The position numbers and the translations under genes are program-made. Shown here in pieces: positions 17,391 to 32,645 of a DNA stretch of 64,000 nucleotides. The notes under the pieces are model-generated. The model did not search any database. It was given only the letters and a program-made list of their open reading frames with translations, and was not told the DNA's origin. Source of the stretch: Streptomyces sp. NRRL WC-3742 (GTDB lineage Bacteria > Actinomycetota > Actinomycetes > Streptomycetales > Streptomycetaceae); the NCBI RefSeq assembly GCF_000720635.1, contig NZ_JOCF01000011.1, positions 67,276 through 131,275 on the forward strand. Reading direction: 5' to 3'. Numbering within the stretch: position 1 is the first letter of the stretch; every line of letters begins with the position of its first letter.

Positions 17391-18557
17391 CTACTTCCTC
17401 TTCGGCCGCTGGCCGCCGCCGCGCTTGGGCTGCTGACGGGTGCCCTGCCTGGTGCCGCCGGGCTTGGCCGCGGTCTGCTTGGCCGCCGGCTTGCTGCCCG
17501 AGTCCGCCGGGACGGCGTCCTCCACGGACTGCCCGGCCTGCTCGGCCTGTTCGGCCGCGGTGGCCTCGCCGGCCTCGGCCGTCTGCGTGCCGCCCTGCTG
17601 GCGCTGGGCCTTGCTCTGCCGACGCGGCTGCTGGCGGTTCGCCCGGACCGACTCCTCGACCACGGCGGCCGCGGAGGCCGCCTCGGCGAGGGTCGACTTG
17701 CTCGGGGGCAGCATGCCCCAGAGCGCGCCCTTGATCTCCGTACCGTCCGCGCGCAGGCGGCCGGCCTTCTTCAGCCGCTCCTGACGCTCCTGGAAGGCGT
17801 GGCTGCCCGGGGTCGGGTTGTTGTGGATGACGATCAGCTGCTGGCCCATGGTCCAGACGTTGGTGGTCAGCCAGTAGACCAGGACACCGACCGGGAAGTT
17901 GATGCCCATGACGGCGAACATGATCGGGAAGACGTACATCAGCATCTTCTGCTGCTGCATGAACGGCGTCTTCACCGTGAGGTCGACGTTCTTGGTCATC
18001 AGCTGGCGCTGGGTGATGAACTGCGACAGCGACATCAGGATGATCATCACCGCGGTGACGATCTGGACGTTCAGGTTGTCGGAGCCGACGAACTTGGCCG
18101 ACAGCGGCGCACCGAAGATGTGCGCCTGCTTGGCGCTCTCCAGCAGGCCCTGGTCGATGACGCCGATCTTCTTGTCATTGGCGACCGAGGCCAGCACGCC
18201 GTAGAGGGCGGTGAAGAACGGCGCCTGCACGAGGATGGGAAGGCAGCTGGAGAACGGGTTGGTCCCCGCCTCCTTGTACAGCTTCATCATCTCTTCGGAC
18301 TGGCGCTGCCGGTCACTCTTGTAGCGCTCCTGGATGGCCTTCATCTTCGGCTGGATCGCCTGCATGGCCCGGGTCGCCTTGATCTGCTTCACGAAGAGCG
18401 GGATCAGGCAGATCCGGATGACGACCACCATCGAGGCGATGGACAGACCCCAGGCCCAGCCACCGTTCGGATCGAAGACGTGGCTGTACAGCGAGTGGAA
18501 CTGGACGATGATCCAGGACACCGCCGTGTAGAGGGGACTCAGAAAACCGAAGGTCAC
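17391..18557 (-). CDS. yidC: Membrane protein insertase YidC/OxaI
   Basis: YidC inserts and folds proteins in the cytoplasmic membrane, alone or with SecYEG. The 388-residue protein has the Gram-positive OxaI layout: an N-terminal membrane segment, a helix with the conserved Arg ([16 protein letters not shown]), a charged cytoplasmic hairpin ([16 protein letters not shown]), and the motif [18 protein letters not shown], then further helices. A basic Gln/Arg/Lys-rich tail (from ~300, ending GGGQRPKRK) probably contacts the ribosome. GTG 18557 follows the yidD stop by three bases, so translation is probably coupled. Confidence 0.95.
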   Translation of the reverse strand: MTFGFLSPLYTAVSWIIVQFHSLYSHVFDPNGGWAWGLSIASMVVVIRICLIPLFVKQIKATRAMQAIQPKMKAIQERYKSDRQRQSEEMMKLYKEAGTNPFSSCLPILVQAPFFTALYGVLASVANDKKIGVIDQGLLESAKQAHIFGAPLSAKFVGSDNLNVQIVTAVMIILMSLSQFITQRQLMTKNVDLTVKTPFMQQQKMLMYVFPIMFAVMGINFPVGVLVYWLTTNVWTMGQQLIVIHNNPTPGSHAFQERQERLKKAGRLRADGTEIKGALWGMLPPSKSTLAEAASAAAVVEESVRANRQQPRRQSKAQRQQGGTQTAEAGEATAAEQAEQAGQSVEDAVPADSGSKPAAKQTAAKPGGTRQGTRQQPKRGGGQRPKRK

Positions 18558-18560
18558 CGG

Positions 18561-18875
18561 TCAGACTCCTTGGGCATCGGGCTTCGCCACCGGCTCCGGC
18601 TCGGCGGTCCCGCTCTTGGGGCTCAGCAGATCGCGCAGCCGGCGGTGCCACACCGGGTGCTTGCGCGGCGGTACATGGTCCACCCCGCCGGGCGTCCACG
18701 GATTGCAGCGCAGGATGCGCCACGCGGTCAGCCCGCCGCCCTTGATCGCCCCGTGCACCCTCACGGCCTCGTAGCCGTAGTGCGAACAGGACGGGTAGTA
18801 GCGGCAGACCGGACCGAGCAGTGGGCTGATCGTCCACTGGTAGACCCTGATCAAACCCATCAGCAGGTACTTCAT
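18561..18875 (-). CDS. yidD: Membrane protein insertion efficiency factor YidD
   Basis: YidD is a small membrane-associated protein that helps YidC. The 104-residue product has the family signature [29 protein letters not shown] and [11 protein letters not shown]. The start overlaps the rnpA stop (ATGA). The C-terminal ~30 residues beyond the core are longer than in most homologues. Confidence 0.95.
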   Translation of the reverse strand: MKYLLMGLIRVYQWTISPLLGPVCRYYPSCSHYGYEAVRVHGAIKGGGLTAWRILRCNPWTPGGVDHVPPRKHPVWHRRLRDLLSPKSGTAEPEPVAKPDAQGV

Positions 18876-19303
18876 CGCCCTGCTCCCATCGGCGCCGCGG
18901 CGGTGGGCTCCGCCCTCAGCAACCGCTTGAGCGCCGCGTCCAGGTCCCGCTCGAGGTCCTGGTACGAGGCGGACGCGGCCGGGGGCAGCGCACGCACCAC
19001 TATCAGGCTACCGGCGGGCAGCCGGGACAGGCGATCACGGACGAGATGGCGCAACCGGCGCTTGACCAGGTTGCGGATGACCGCCGGGCCGACGGCCTTG
19101 CTCACGACGAAACCCGCACGCGCCGAAGGAGTCCCCTCGGCGACGTGCGGGCGGATGTCGCTGGTCCGGTCGGCCTGCCCCTGCCGGGGATCGCCGTCTC
19201 TACTGAGATGGACGACCAGCAGGGGCCGACCGGCCCGGCGACCACGTTTGACCGCGGTCGCGAAGTCCTGGCGCCGCCGCAGCCGATTCTCGGAGGGCAG
19301 CAC
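18872..19303 (-). CDS. rnpA: Ribonuclease P protein component
   Basis: RnpA is the protein subunit of RNase P and helps the RNA subunit mature tRNA 5' ends. The 143-residue product has the central RNA-binding motif [19 protein letters not shown] and the N-terminal [15 protein letters not shown] stretch at about 45-65 ([19 protein letters not shown]) is an insertion relative to many RnpA proteins but is common in Streptomyces. It lies between rpmH and yidD. Confidence 0.95.
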   Translation of the reverse strand: MLPSENRLRRRQDFATAVKRGRRAGRPLLVVHLSRDGDPRQGQADRTSDIRPHVAEGTPSARAGFVVSKAVGPAVIRNLVKRRLRHLVRDRLSRLPAGSLIVVRALPPAASASYQDLERDLDAALKRLLRAEPTAAAPMGAGR

Positions 19304-19324
19304 AACAGACCCTTGGCTTGTGGA

Positions 19325-19462
19325 TCAGGCGGACAGGGCGGCGCGGCCCTTGCCACGACGGGCGGCCAGGATGGCGCGGCCGGCACGGGTACGCATACGC
19401 AGCCGGAAGCCGTGGGTCTTCGCGCGACGACGGTTGTTCGGCTGGAAGGTGCGCTTGCTCAC
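19325..19462 (-). CDS. rpmH: 50S ribosomal protein L34
   Basis: L34 is a 45-residue basic protein of the large ribosomal subunit. The sequence ([18 protein letters not shown], ending GRAALSA) is clear. GTG 19462 is preceded by AGGAGCC. A much longer open frame continues upstream into the dnaA promoter region but has no support. It is the first gene of the leftward block and diverges from dnaA. Confidence 0.97.
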   Translation of the reverse strand: MSKRTFQPNNRRRAKTHGFRLRMRTRAGRAILAARRGKGRAALSA

Positions 19463-19817
19463 TCGGGGGCTCCTGAGGTGAATCGTAGGATGACGGGGGG
19501 TCGCTTGGCCGTCACCGTGCGTCCGCGTGATCTCCCCTGGAGTTCGGAAATCGGCCCATCGCCCCAGTTCGGCTGGGGTTCTGAGGCAATCCACGGCGCC
19601 CGTGCTGCGCGCCCCATGGAGCGGGTGGACCCGCGGACATGCGGCAGCGGCCATCGACAACTCGACCTGGTTACGGTACGCGGGACAGCGGCCGAGGGTC
19701 AAACCAGCCCGACTCGCCCCGCTTACCCACAGCCTGTGGACAACGACTTGATCCGTCTCTGTTCGCTGACTACCGTTGCAGGACTTGTCTGGTTTGTTCA
19801 TCGGAAAGCGTGCACCA
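19463..19817. promoter_or_regulatory. rpmH-dnaA divergent regulatory region
   Basis: This 355-base region has no credible gene and must hold the divergent rpmH and dnaA promoters. Two inverted DnaA boxes are present: TTACCCACA (19723-19731) and the reverse strand TTGTCCACA (19735-19743), three bases apart. A candidate dnaA promoter follows, TTGATC (19748-19753), 17 bases, TACCGT (19771-19776). The boxes lie immediately upstream of the -35, as expected for DnaA autoregulation, which is known in Streptomyces. Confidence 0.7.
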
Positions 19818-21668
19818 GTGGCTGAGATCAACAGCGACCTCGTCCCGGTCTGGGCGAGAGTCGTCGAGCGGCTGGTCAACGACCCGGATATCGGGGAGAT
19901 GGACAAGCAGTGGGTGCAGCGCACCCAGCCGATGTGGATGATGCACGACACCGCCCTGCTGGCGACCCCGAACGAGCGGGCCAAGCAGGTGCTGGAGGGT
20001 CGGCTCCTGCCGCAGCTGACGGAGGCGCTCAGCGACGAACTGAGCCGCCCGGTGCGCATCGCCGTCATGGTCGACGCCGACGCCCAGCCCACCACCCCCG
20101 CGCCCGCCCCGCAGGCGCCCGCCGAGCCCTACCCCGGCCCGGTGGCCGATGAGGGCCACGGGGGCCACGGCGACCACGGCCACGGGGGCTACGGCGGCCC
20201 GGGCGGCTACCAGCAGCAGTACGAGCAGGACTACGAGCGCCCCCGCTACGACACCGGCGGCTACGAGCAGCGCCCCGGTCCGTACGGCGGCGGCCGGCCC
20301 GCCCAGCCCTGGCCCGGCTACCAGGAGCAGCCCTCCCCGTACCAGGAGCCGCAGGCGCAGTACCCCGAGCCCGAGGAGCCCTCCCGCCCGGCGCAGCGGC
20401 CCGTCCCGAACCCGCCCTCGACCACCCAGGGCGACCTGTTCGGCGGCGCGTACGGCCCCGGCCCGAACGAGCACCCCCGCACCGGCGCCGGCCGGCGCTC
20501 CCCCGGCTCCCGCCCCACCGGCGCGCGCCCGGTCGAGAAGTCGCCCGCCGAGCGCGCCCCGGAGCGCCCCGGCGTGCCCGGGGTGCCGGCCCCGCCCGGC
20601 GCTCCCCCGGCCGGCGGCTCGCGCAAGGACGAGCCGGCCGCGCGGCTGAACCCCAAGTACCTCTTCGACACCTTCGTCATCGGCGCCAGCAACCGCTTCG
20701 CGCACGCGGCGGCGGTGGCCGTCGCCGAGGCCCCGGCCAAGGCGTACAACCCGCTCTTCATCTACGGCGAGTCCGGGCTGGGCAAGACCCACCTGCTGCA
20801 CGCCATCGGGCACTACTCGCGCAGCCTCTTCCCGGGCACCCGGGTGCGGTACGTGTCCTCGGAGGAGTTCACCAACGAGTTCATCAACTCCATCCGGGAC
20901 GGCAAGGCGGACACCTTCCGCCGCCGCTACCGGGACATGGACATCCTGCTCGTGGACGACGTCCAGTTCCTCGCGAGCAAGGAGTCCACGCAGGAGGAGT
21001 TCTTCCACACCTTCAACACCCTCCACAACGCGAACAAGCAGATCGTGCTCTCCTCGGACCGGCCGCCCAAGCTGCTGACCACCCTGGAGGACCGGCTGCG
21101 CAACCGCTTCGAGTGGGGCCTGATCACCGACGTCACCCCGCCGGAGCTGGAGACCCGGATCGCGATCCTCCGCAAGAAGGCGATCCAGGAGCAACTCAAC
21201 GCCCCCGCCGACGTGTTGGAGTTCATCGCCTCCCGGATCACCCGCAACATCCGGGAGTTGGAGGGCGCGCTGATCCGTGTCACCGCCTTCGCCAACCTCA
21301 ACAGGGCCCCCGTGGACCTGGAGTTGGCGGGGATCGTCCTCAAGGACCTGATCCCCGGCGGGGACGAGGACGCCGGTCCGGAGATCACCGCGCAGGTCAT
21401 CATGCAGCAGACCGCCGCCTACTTCGGGCTGGGCGTGGACGACCTGTGCGGATCCTCGCGCAGCCGCGTGCTGGTGACGGCGCGTCAGATCGCCATGTAC
21501 CTCTGCCGGGAGCTCACGGACCTGTCGCTGCCGAAGATCGGCGCGCAGTTCGGCGGCCGCGACCACACCACGGTGATGCACGCGGACCGCAAGATCCGCT
21601 CGTTGATGGCCGAGCGGCGCTCGATCTACAACCAGGTCACCGAACTCACCAACCGCATCAAGAGTTAG
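19818..21668 (+). CDS. dnaA: Chromosomal replication initiator DnaA
   Basis: DnaA binds the oriC boxes and opens the duplex. From GTG 19818 the product has 616 residues. Domain I is at ~1-85 ([14 protein letters not shown]). Domain II is a very long linker at ~85-280, with a Gly/His stretch ([15 protein letters not shown]) and Tyr/Gln/Pro-rich sequence. Domain III has Walker [10 protein letters not shown] (G317-K323) and Walker B LLVDDVQF. Domain IV has the DNA-binding [14 protein letters not shown]. The long linker is typical of Streptomyces DnaA. The upstream frame could start at 19776, but GTG 19818 ([15 protein letters not shown]) matches the family start. Confidence 0.97.
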   Translation: MAEINSDLVPVWARVVERLVNDPDIGEMDKQWVQRTQPMWMMHDTALLATPNERAKQVLEGRLLPQLTEALSDELSRPVRIAVMVDADAQPTTPAPAPQAPAEPYPGPVADEGHGGHGDHGHGGYGGPGGYQQQYEQDYERPRYDTGGYEQRPGPYGGGRPAQPWPGYQEQPSPYQEPQAQYPEPEEPSRPAQRPVPNPPSTTQGDLFGGAYGPGPNEHPRTGAGRRSPGSRPTGARPVEKSPAERAPERPGVPGVPAPPGAPPAGGSRKDEPAARLNPKYLFDTFVIGASNRFAHAAAVAVAEAPAKAYNPLFIYGESGLGKTHLLHAIGHYSRSLFPGTRVRYVSSEEFTNEFINSIRDGKADTFRRRYRDMDILLVDDVQFLASKESTQEEFFHTFNTLHNANKQIVLSSDRPPKLLTTLEDRLRNRFEWGLITDVTPPELETRIAILRKKAIQEQLNAPADVLEFIASRITRNIRELEGALIRVTAFANLNRAPVDLELAGIVLKDLIPGGDEDAGPEITAQVIMQQTAAYFGLGVDDLCGSSRSRVLVTARQIAMYLCRELTDLSLPKIGAQFGGRDHTTVMHADRKIRSLMAERRSIYNQVTELTNRIKS

Positions 21669-21690
21669 CCTTCGGCCACCGCGTGGCCGA

Positions 21691-21723
21691 AAAGGGCGTC
21701 AGGAGCACTCCTGGCGCCCTTTT
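21691..21723 (+). terminator. dnaA terminator
   Basis: Arms AAAGGGCGTCAGGAG and CTCCTGGCGCCCTTT pair with one G-T and are followed by a short T-run. A smaller hairpin (21671-21691) precedes it. Confidence 0.8.
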
Positions 21724-21737
21724 CCCGTATCCGGAGG

Positions 21738-22448
21738 GCGTCCACAGGTGTGCACGGCGGGCCGGCGGGGCAGGGATGTCCCCGACGGACGCTGCGTCGA
21801 TCCAAAGCCGGGGCCGATCCACAGCCCGCGCCGAACAACTGACCGGTGATTCGAAAACCCGGGGCGCGCACGGCGGTTGTCCACAGGATCGGGGCCTTCT
21901 CCACGACCCACAGGCCACAGGCCCGGAAGTTATCCAGAATTCGTCCACAGGCGCGGCGCGGCTACGCTCTTCCGCGCAGGTCAGGTGCCTGTGGACTTGT
22001 GCACAACGGTTATCCACAGGGTGTGGACAATTGACGGGTCGCCAATCGGCCATCCGGGTTATCCACCGGTTGTCCCCAGGGTGAGGGCGGTTATCCCCAG
22101 CTTGTCCACAGCGGCGTCCACAGTTCGACAACTTTGGGGCGGCGTTCATACCCTGGTGTGAAAGGCGTCACGCAAAGTTGACCGGCCCCCGTGGATAACC
22201 GGGTCCGGATCTGGGGACAGCGCTGGGGATAACCTGTGGATACCCGGCGTGCCCTGTGGGTAACGCTCGGTCGTCCACAGCGGGCCCTGTCCGTCCACAG
22301 GCGCCGTCCACATGCGCTGTGGACAAAATTCGGGCCCTGACCTGCGGAAACGGGGTTATCCACGGTTTCCACAGGCCCTACTACTACCGCTACACAGATA
22401 GAGCTCGGACTTGCTTTGAAGGTGGGTGGGCCCGAAATCTGTGGACAA
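21738..22448. other. oriC: oriC, origin of chromosome replication
   Basis: The dnaA-dnaN gap (21669-22631) holds about twenty DnaA boxes in both orientations. Perfect TTATCCACA is at 22010. Perfect TTGTCCACA is at 21877(+), 22022(-), 22102(+), 22318(-) and 22440(-). One-mismatch boxes include 21930, 21941, 22059, 22070, 22091, 22190(-), 22224(-), 22235(-), 22255(-), 22271 and 22356. Weaker CCG/GCGTCCACA copies are at 21738, 22114, 22291 and 22304. The number and the two-sided orientation match Streptomyces oriC. I see no strongly AT-rich unwinding tract; the least GC-rich parts are about 22120-22175 and 22376-22440. The 22449-22631 part has no boxes and should carry the dnaN promoter. Confidence 0.96.
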
Positions 22449-22631
22449 CCGCTCCCCGACATCTGTTCGGCTCGCTTCCGCCCGTCTGCCCCGTCTGTCG
22501 GCGGAGTACGTCAGACTGTCCTCTGCGGACTGGAAGCGGAGTGGCATCGCTCGGTGGACAGCCCAGCCGACGATCAAGATCAGACGAACCAGACTGCGAG
22601 CGGGAGCGCTCGATCCAGGAGGCGGTTACCG

Positions 22632-23762
22632 GTGAAGTTCCGGGTGGAGCGTGACGTCCTCGCGGAGGCGGTGGCCTGGGCTGCCCGCAGCCTCCCGGCA
22701 CGGCCGCCGGTGCCGGTGCTGGCCGGCCTGCTGCTGACGGCCCAGGACGGCAGCCTGGCCCTGTCCGGCTTCGACTACGAGGTCTCGGCCCGGGTCGAGC
22801 TGGAGGCGGACGTCGAGGAGGCCGGCACCGTCCTGGTCTCCGGCCGCCTGCTGAACGACATCTCCCGCAACCTCCCCAACCGCCCGGTGGAGATCTCCAC
22901 CGACGGCCAGCGCGTCAGCGTGGTCTGCGGCAGCTCCCGGTTCACACTCCCCACCCTTCCTGTGGACGAGTACCCGGCCCTGCCCCAGATGCCGACCGCC
23001 ACCGGCGTGGTCTCCGGCGACGTCTTCGCCTCCGCCGTCAGCCAGGCCGCCGTGGCCGCCGGCCGTGACGACACCCTGCCGGTGCTCACCGGTGTGCGCG
23101 TGGAGATCGAGGGCGAGAAGATCACCCTCGCCGCCACCGACCGCTACCGCTTCGCCGTCCGCGAGCTGCTGTGGAAGCCCGAGCAGTCGGACATCTCCGC
23201 CGTCGCCCTGGTGCCCGCCAAGACGCTGCAGGACATCGCCAAGTCCCTGGGCAGCGGCGACAACGTCTCGATCGCCCTCTCCTCGGGCGGCGCGGGCGAG
23301 GGCCTGATCGGCTTCGAGGGCGCCGGCCGCCGCACCACCACCCGGCTGCTGGAGGGCGAGTTCCCCAAGTTCCGCAGCCTCTTCCCGACGGAGTTCAGCG
23401 CCGTCGCCGCGATCCAGACCCAGCCCTTCCTGGAGGCGCTCAAGCGCGTCTCGCTGGTCGCCGAGCGCAACACCCCGGTCCGCCTCAGCTTCGAGCAGGG
23501 CGTGCTGACGCTGGAGGCAGGCTCGGGCGACGACGCCCAGGCCACCGAGCGGATCGACGCCGACCTCGAGGGCGACGACATCTCGATCGCCTTCAACCCG
23601 GGCTACCTGGAGGAGGGCCTCAAGGCCATCGACTCCCCCTTCGCCCAGCTGAGCTTCACCACCCCGACCAAGCCCGCGCTGCTCAGCGGCAAGGTGGCGG
23701 TGGACTCCGAGGAGGACAAGGCGTACCAGTACCTGATCATGCCGGTCCGCCTCTCCGGCTGA
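22632..23762 (+). CDS. dnaN: DNA polymerase III sliding clamp (beta subunit)
   Basis: The clamp is a ring-shaped processivity factor for the replicative polymerase. The product has 376 residues, starting at GTG 22632 (MKFRVERDVLAEAVAWAARSLPARPPVPVLAG) behind CCAGGAGGCG. Three clamp domains follow; the third ends with the conserved YLIMPVRLSG. It is the first gene on the right side of oriC. A longer upstream open frame through oriC is discounted. Confidence 0.97.
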   Translation: MKFRVERDVLAEAVAWAARSLPARPPVPVLAGLLLTAQDGSLALSGFDYEVSARVELEADVEEAGTVLVSGRLLNDISRNLPNRPVEISTDGQRVSVVCGSSRFTLPTLPVDEYPALPQMPTATGVVSGDVFASAVSQAAVAAGRDDTLPVLTGVRVEIEGEKITLAATDRYRFAVRELLWKPEQSDISAVALVPAKTLQDIAKSLGSGDNVSIALSSGGAGEGLIGFEGAGRRTTTRLLEGEFPKFRSLFPTEFSAVAAIQTQPFLEALKRVSLVAERNTPVRLSFEQGVLTLEAGSGDDAQATERIDADLEGDDISIAFNPGYLEEGLKAIDSPFAQLSFTTPTKPALLSGKVAVDSEEDKAYQYLIMPVRLSG

Positions 23763-23782
23763 CCCCGGTCCGCGGCGTCACC

Positions 23783-23819
23783 CACAGGCTGTGCACACCC
23801 GCTGTGCACAGCCTGTGGA
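23783..23819 (+). terminator. dnaN hairpin with DnaA-box-like arms
   Basis: Arms of 16 bases (23783-23798 and 23804-23819) around a five-base loop end the dnaN gene. The arms contain CCCACAGGCTGTGCACA and its complement, so they resemble DnaA box cores as well. Downstream there are direct GGTCTCGCCCC repeats at about 23828-23850. Confidence 0.7.
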
Positions 23820-23976
23820 CGTCTCCCCCGGTCTCGCCCCGGTCTCGCCCCGGTCCCGCTACGGCCTCCCCCGCTCGGCCCGGCTGCGACGAGCCCGTCC
23901 CGGCCGGAAGCGTAGGCTCGGGGCGTGCGGCAACGGCGCCGCCGGCAGGCACGTCACCACAGGTAAGGACTTGGTC

Positions 23977-24852
23977 ATGGAGCTCGGCCTCATCGGTCTC
24001 GGCAAGATGGGCGGCAACATGCGCGAGCGGATTCGCCGCGCCGGCCACACCGTCATCGGCTACGACCGCAACCCGGACGTCTCCGACGTCGAGAGCCTGC
24101 AGGAACTCGTCACCAAGCTCCAGGGCCCGCGCGTGGTCTGGGTGATGGTCCCGGCCGGCGCCGCCACCCAGGCGACGGTGGACGAGCTCGCCGAGCTGCT
24201 CTCCCCCGGCGACGTGGTCGTCGACGGCGGCAACTCCCGCTGGACGGACGACATCAAGCACGCCGAGGCGCTGGCGGCCAAGGGCATCGGCTTCGTCGAC
24301 TGCGGCGTCTCCGGCGGCGTCTGGGGCCTGGAGAACGGCTACGCCCTGATGTACGGCGGCGACGCCGAGCACGTCGCCCGGGTCAAGCCGGTCTTCGACG
24401 CGCTCAAGCCCGAGGGCGAGTTCGGCGACGTGCACGCCGGCAGCGTCGGCGCCGGCCACTTCGCCAAGATGGTCCACAACGGCATCGAGTACGCCATGAT
24501 GCAGGCGTTCGCCGAGGGCTGGGAGCTGCTGGAGGCCGCCCCCGAGGTCACCGACGTGCGCGAGGTCTTCCGCAGCTGGCAGGAGGGCACCGTCATCCGC
24601 TCCTGGCTGCTGGACCTCGCCGTCCGCGCCCTGGACGAGGACGAGCACCTGGCCAAGCTGCGCGGCTGGGCCGCCGACTCCGGCGAGGGCCGCTGGACCG
24701 TCGAGGCCGCGATCGACCACGCCGTGCCGCTGCCGGCGATCACCGCCTCGCTGTTCGCCCGCTTCGCCTCCCGCCAGGACGACTCCCCGCAGATGAAGAT
24801 GATCGCCGCGCTGCGCAACCAGTTCGGCGGCCACGCGGTCGAGTCGAAGTAG
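23977..24852 (+). CDS. gnd: 6-phosphogluconate dehydrogenase (decarboxylating), short type
   Basis: The enzyme oxidises 6-phosphogluconate to ribulose 5-phosphate. The product has 291 residues, the short form also called GndA-like, rather than the ~470-residue long form. It has [12 protein letters not shown] at the N-terminus, [14 protein letters not shown], and the catalytic motif [16 protein letters not shown] with K164. The segment after the second strand, VIGYDRNPD, has an acidic residue where NADP-dependent enzymes have basic ones, which suggests a preference for NAD. ATG 23977 follows AGGTAAGGA. Its place between dnaN and recF is typical of Streptomyces. Confidence 0.93.
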   Translation: MELGLIGLGKMGGNMRERIRRAGHTVIGYDRNPDVSDVESLQELVTKLQGPRVVWVMVPAGAATQATVDELAELLSPGDVVVDGGNSRWTDDIKHAEALAAKGIGFVDCGVSGGVWGLENGYALMYGGDAEHVARVKPVFDALKPEGEFGDVHAGSVGAGHFAKMVHNGIEYAMMQAFAEGWELLEAAPEVTDVREVFRSWQEGTVIRSWLLDLAVRALDEDEHLAKLRGWAADSGEGRWTVEAAIDHAVPLPAITASLFARFASRQDDSPQMKMIAALRNQFGGHAVESK

Positions 24853-24952
24853 TCCCCCCGGATCCCCCGGGCCCCCTGGGTTCCTCCGGGATCCGTCCCC
24901 ACCGGGCTTCGTCCACAGCCCTGTTGATAGAAGGCGAGCGCAGTCCACAGCC

Positions 24953-26086
24953 ATGCACGTCGCGCATCTGTCGCTCGCCGACTTCCGGTCGTACGCCCGG
25001 GCCGAGGTTCCCCTCGACCCGGGCGTGACGGCCTTCGTCGGGCCCAACGGCCAGGGCAAGACCAACCTGGTCGAGGCCATCGGCTACGTCGCCACCCTCG
25101 GCAGCCACCGGGTGGCCACCGACGCCCCGCTGATCCGGCTGGGCGCCGAGCGGGCGGTGATCCGTACCTCGGTGGTGGACCGCGGCCGCTCCACCCTGAT
25201 CGAGCTGGAGCTGACCCCGGGCAAGGCCAACCGGGCCCGGATCAACCGCTCCGACAACGTCCGTCCGCGCGACGTGCTGGGCCTGCTGCGCACCGTCCTG
25301 TTCGCCCCCGAGGACCTCAGCCTGGTCAAGGGCGACCCGGGGGAGCGCCGGCGCTTCCTGGACGAGCTGCTGACCGCCCGCGCCCCCCGGCTGGCGGGCG
25401 TGCGCCAGGACTACGAACGGGTGCTCAAGCAGCGCAACGCCCTGCTCAAGACCGCCGCGATGGCCCGCCGGGCCGGCGGCGGCAAGGGTGCGGACCTGTC
25501 CACCCTGGAGGTCTGGGACGGTCATCTGGCCCGCGCCGGAGCCGAGTTGACGGCCTTCCGGATCCAGCTGGTGGCCGCCCTGCAGCCGCTGGTGACGGCC
25601 GCGTACGCCCGGGTCGCCCCCGGCGGCGGGGAGACGCTGCTGGAGTACCGCAGCTCCTTCGAGGGCGAACTGCCCACCAGTCGCGAGGAGGCCGAGGAGC
25701 AGTTGCTCCAGGCCCTGCAGAGCGTGCGCAAGCAGGAGGTCGAGCGGGGGATCACCCTGGTCGGCCCGCACCGCGACGAGCTGGGGCTCAAGCTCGGCCC
25801 CCTGCCGGCCAAGGGGTACGCCAGCCACGGCGAGTCCTGGTCGTACGCGCTGGCGCTGCGGCTGGCCTCGTACGAGCTGCTGCGCGCGGACGGCGGCGAG
25901 CCGGTGCTGATCCTGGACGACGTGTTCGCCGAGCTGGACGCCGCCCGCCGGGACCGGCTGGCCGAGCTGGTCGTGGACGGCGAGCAGGTGCTGGTCACCG
26001 CCGCCGTCGCCGAGGACGTGCCGAAGGCGCTGGCCGGTGCCCGCTTCGCCGTCGCGGACGGCGAGGTCCGCCGGGTCGACGCCTGA
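24953..26086 (+). CDS. recF: DNA replication and repair protein RecF
   Basis: RecF is an SMC-like ATPase that helps load RecA at gaps. The 377-residue product has Walker [10 protein letters not shown] (K36), the signature region [16 protein letters not shown] and Walker [21 protein letters not shown]. The start at ATG 24953 gives the standard [25 protein letters not shown]-terminus. Upstream there are isolated box-like TCGTCCACA (24909) and CAGTCCACA sequences. It is followed by the DUF721 gene. Confidence 0.96.
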   Translation: MHVAHLSLADFRSYARAEVPLDPGVTAFVGPNGQGKTNLVEAIGYVATLGSHRVATDAPLIRLGAERAVIRTSVVDRGRSTLIELELTPGKANRARINRSDNVRPRDVLGLLRTVLFAPEDLSLVKGDPGERRRFLDELLTARAPRLAGVRQDYERVLKQRNALLKTAAMARRAGGGKGADLSTLEVWDGHLARAGAELTAFRIQLVAALQPLVTAAYARVAPGGGETLLEYRSSFEGELPTSREEAEEQLLQALQSVRKQEVERGITLVGPHRDELGLKLGPLPAKGYASHGESWSYALALRLASYELLRADGGEPVLILDDVFAELDAARRDRLAELVVDGEQVLVTAAVAEDVPKALAGARFAVADGEVRRVDA

Positions 26087-26181
26087 GCGTCCGACGCACA
26101 CCCTCCGCACGCCCTTCGCACCGCCCGGGCCCACCGCCCGTACGGGAGCGTGCGCCCTCCCGTACGCTGGATCGCTCAGCG

Positions 26182-26190
26182 TTGTCCACA
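26182..26190 (+). promoter_or_regulatory. Isolated DnaA box upstream of DUF721 gene
   Basis: A perfect TTGTCCACA lies 22 bases upstream of the DUF721 start. It could make this gene DnaA-responsive. Confidence 0.5.
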
Positions 26191-26211
26191 GGCTGGGGAA
26201 AGGAGATCGCC

Positions 26212-26742
26212 GTGAGCGAGCCGGCGGAGACTTCCCCAGGGGCCGGGCTGACCGGAGCCGACCTCGCCCGCTCCGCACTGCGGGCGGCCCGGGCCCAGGC
26301 CAAGCAGCGCGGCGAGCAGGTCCAGCAGAAGCGCGAGGCGAAGCGCCACGGTCTGCGCAGCGGCGCCCGCTCGGACGGCCGTGACCCCGTTCCGCTGGGT
26401 GCGGCGCTGAACCGGCTGCTGACCGAGCGCGGCTGGGAGTCCTCGGCCGCGGTCGGCGGGGTGATGGGCCGCTGGCCGCAGATCGTCGGCCCCGACATCG
26501 CCGCGCACTGCCACCCCTCCTCCTACGACGACGCCGAGGCCGTCCTCACCGTGCAGTGCGACTCCACCGCGTGGGCCACTCAACTTCGCTGGCTGGCGCG
26601 TCAGTTGGTGGCCCGTCTGAACCACGAGCTGGGCCATGGCACCGTCAGGACCATCAAGGTGCTCGGTCCGGCCGCGCCGGTACGCGGCTACGGCCGGCTG
26701 CGCGCTCCGGGGAGCAAGGGGCCCGGAGACACCTGGGGCTGA
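26212..26742 (+). CDS. DUF721 (DciA-like) family protein
   Basis: The product has 176 residues and starts at GTG 26212 after AAAGGAGATCGCC. After a charged N-terminus with a coiled-coil look (RAARAQAKQRGEQVQQKREAKRHG), the DUF721 core follows (GAALNRLLTERGWESSAAVGGVMGRWPQIVGPDIAAHC...). DUF721 proteins include DciA, a loader of replicative helicase in bacteria that lack DnaC. The position between recF and gyrB is conserved in actinobacteria and supports a replication role here. That this one is a helicase loader is inference from the family, not visible in the sequence. Confidence 0.9.
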   Translation: MSEPAETSPGAGLTGADLARSALRAARAQAKQRGEQVQQKREAKRHGLRSGARSDGRDPVPLGAALNRLLTERGWESSAAVGGVMGRWPQIVGPDIAAHCHPSSYDDAEAVLTVQCDSTAWATQLRWLARQLVARLNHELGHGTVRTIKVLGPAAPVRGYGRLRAPGSKGPGDTWG

Positions 26743-26804
26743 CCGGTGCCGGCCCCCGGCCCGGCGGCGACCCCGGTCGGATGGCGATCTTCCGGAACCC
26801 CTGA

Positions 26805-29033
<2,229 letters not shown>

Positions 29034-29091
29034 CGCGCCCGCGACCCGGGCCCCGCACGTACCAGTCCGCGTGAAAGGAAACTGACCACCA

Positions 29092-31710
<2,619 letters not shown>

Positions 31711-31720
31711 GCCGGACCAC

Positions 31721-31768
31721 GAACCGGTGGCGCCGCGTCGGGAACACCCGACGCGGCGGCGCCGGTTC
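31721..31768 (+). terminator. gyrBA terminator
   Basis: Arms of 22 bases (31721-31742 and 31747-31768) with a few mismatches surround AACA, ten bases after the gyrA stop. Confidence 0.7.
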
Positions 31769-31856
31769 GCCGACCAGTTCCGGGCAATTCCGCCGGGTGC
31801 TGGATGACGAGTGACGGATCAGGGCACCGCCCTGGTGGGAAGTGCGGGAGGACCAG

Positions 31857-32594
31857 GTGAGTGGAGCCACGGGTGCTGCGGGAGGACCCTCCGGCGGCCG
31901 TCCGGGCGCGCAGGGCGGGGGTTACGGCGCACCGCAGCCGCCGGCCGAGCACTCGGCCGGGTCCACCTCGCTGATGCCACCGGTCGGCGGGGCGGGCCAG
32001 ACGTACGGCGGGCAGACGCCCCCGCCGCCGCCGCCGAGCAGTCCGGCCCCCGGCGGGGGCGGCTTCTCGCAGCCGACGACCTACACCAAGGGCCAGCCGA
32101 CCCCGCCCCGGGGCACCCGGACCTCGGGCAACACCCCGGCCGGCGGCACGCCCGTCCCCGGGGCCGCGCGCCGGCCCTCCGCCGCCCCGGCCGCAGCCGC
32201 GGCCGGGCTCGGCCGCACGCGCAAGGCCCGGCTGCGGGTGACCAAGATCGACCCGTGGTCGGTCATGAAGGTCAGCTTCCTGCTCGCCGTGGCGGTCGGG
32301 ATCATCATCATCGTGGCCTCGGCCGTGCTGTGGATGACCCTGGACTCGCTCGGCGTCTTCGACTCGCTGACCAAGACCATGAAGGACGTCACCGGCGGCG
32401 GCGCGGAGAACGCCGGCAACCAGCTGAACCTGATGGACTACATCGGCTTCGGCAAGGTCATGATGTTCACCACCCTGATCGCCGTGGTCGACGTCGTGCT
32501 GCTGACCGCGCTGTCCACCCTCTCGGCGTTCATCTACAACGCCGCGGCCGGCTTCACCGGTGGTGTCGAGCTGACCCTCGCCGAGGAGGAGTGA
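31857..32594 (+). CDS. DUF3566 membrane protein
   Basis: The 245-residue product starts at GTG 31857 behind GGGAGGACC; a GTG at 31842 is also in frame. The first ~130 residues are Gly/Pro-rich and disordered. The C-terminal DUF3566 domain has two transmembrane helices: VMKVSFLLAVAVGIIIIVASAVLW, and a second around VMMFTTLIAVVDVVLLTALSTL. The gene directly follows gyrA in most actinobacteria, and the DUF3566 family has no known function. Confidence 0.88.
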   Translation: MSGATGAAGGPSGGRPGAQGGGYGAPQPPAEHSAGSTSLMPPVGGAGQTYGGQTPPPPPPSSPAPGGGGFSQPTTYTKGQPTPPRGTRTSGNTPAGGTPVPGAARRPSAAPAAAAAGLGRTRKARLRVTKIDPWSVMKVSFLLAVAVGIIIIVASAVLWMTLDSLGVFDSLTKTMKDVTGGGAENAGNQLNLMDYIGFGKVMMFTTLIAVVDVVLLTALSTLSAFIYNAAAGFTGGVELTLAEEE

Positions 32595-32645
32595 CCCCGG
32601 CCGGAAACTGACCACGGGTCAACCGGCCGTCCTCGAACGGAATGT

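Noticed and set aside
21669..22631. Possible CRISPR-like array between dnaA and dnaN
   Set aside because: The repeats are 9-base DnaA boxes in mixed orientation and irregular spacing, as in oriC.
22416..22631. Short open frames across the right part of oriC
   Set aside because: They overlap DnaA boxes and dnaN begins cleanly at GTG 22632 with a good ribosome binding site.
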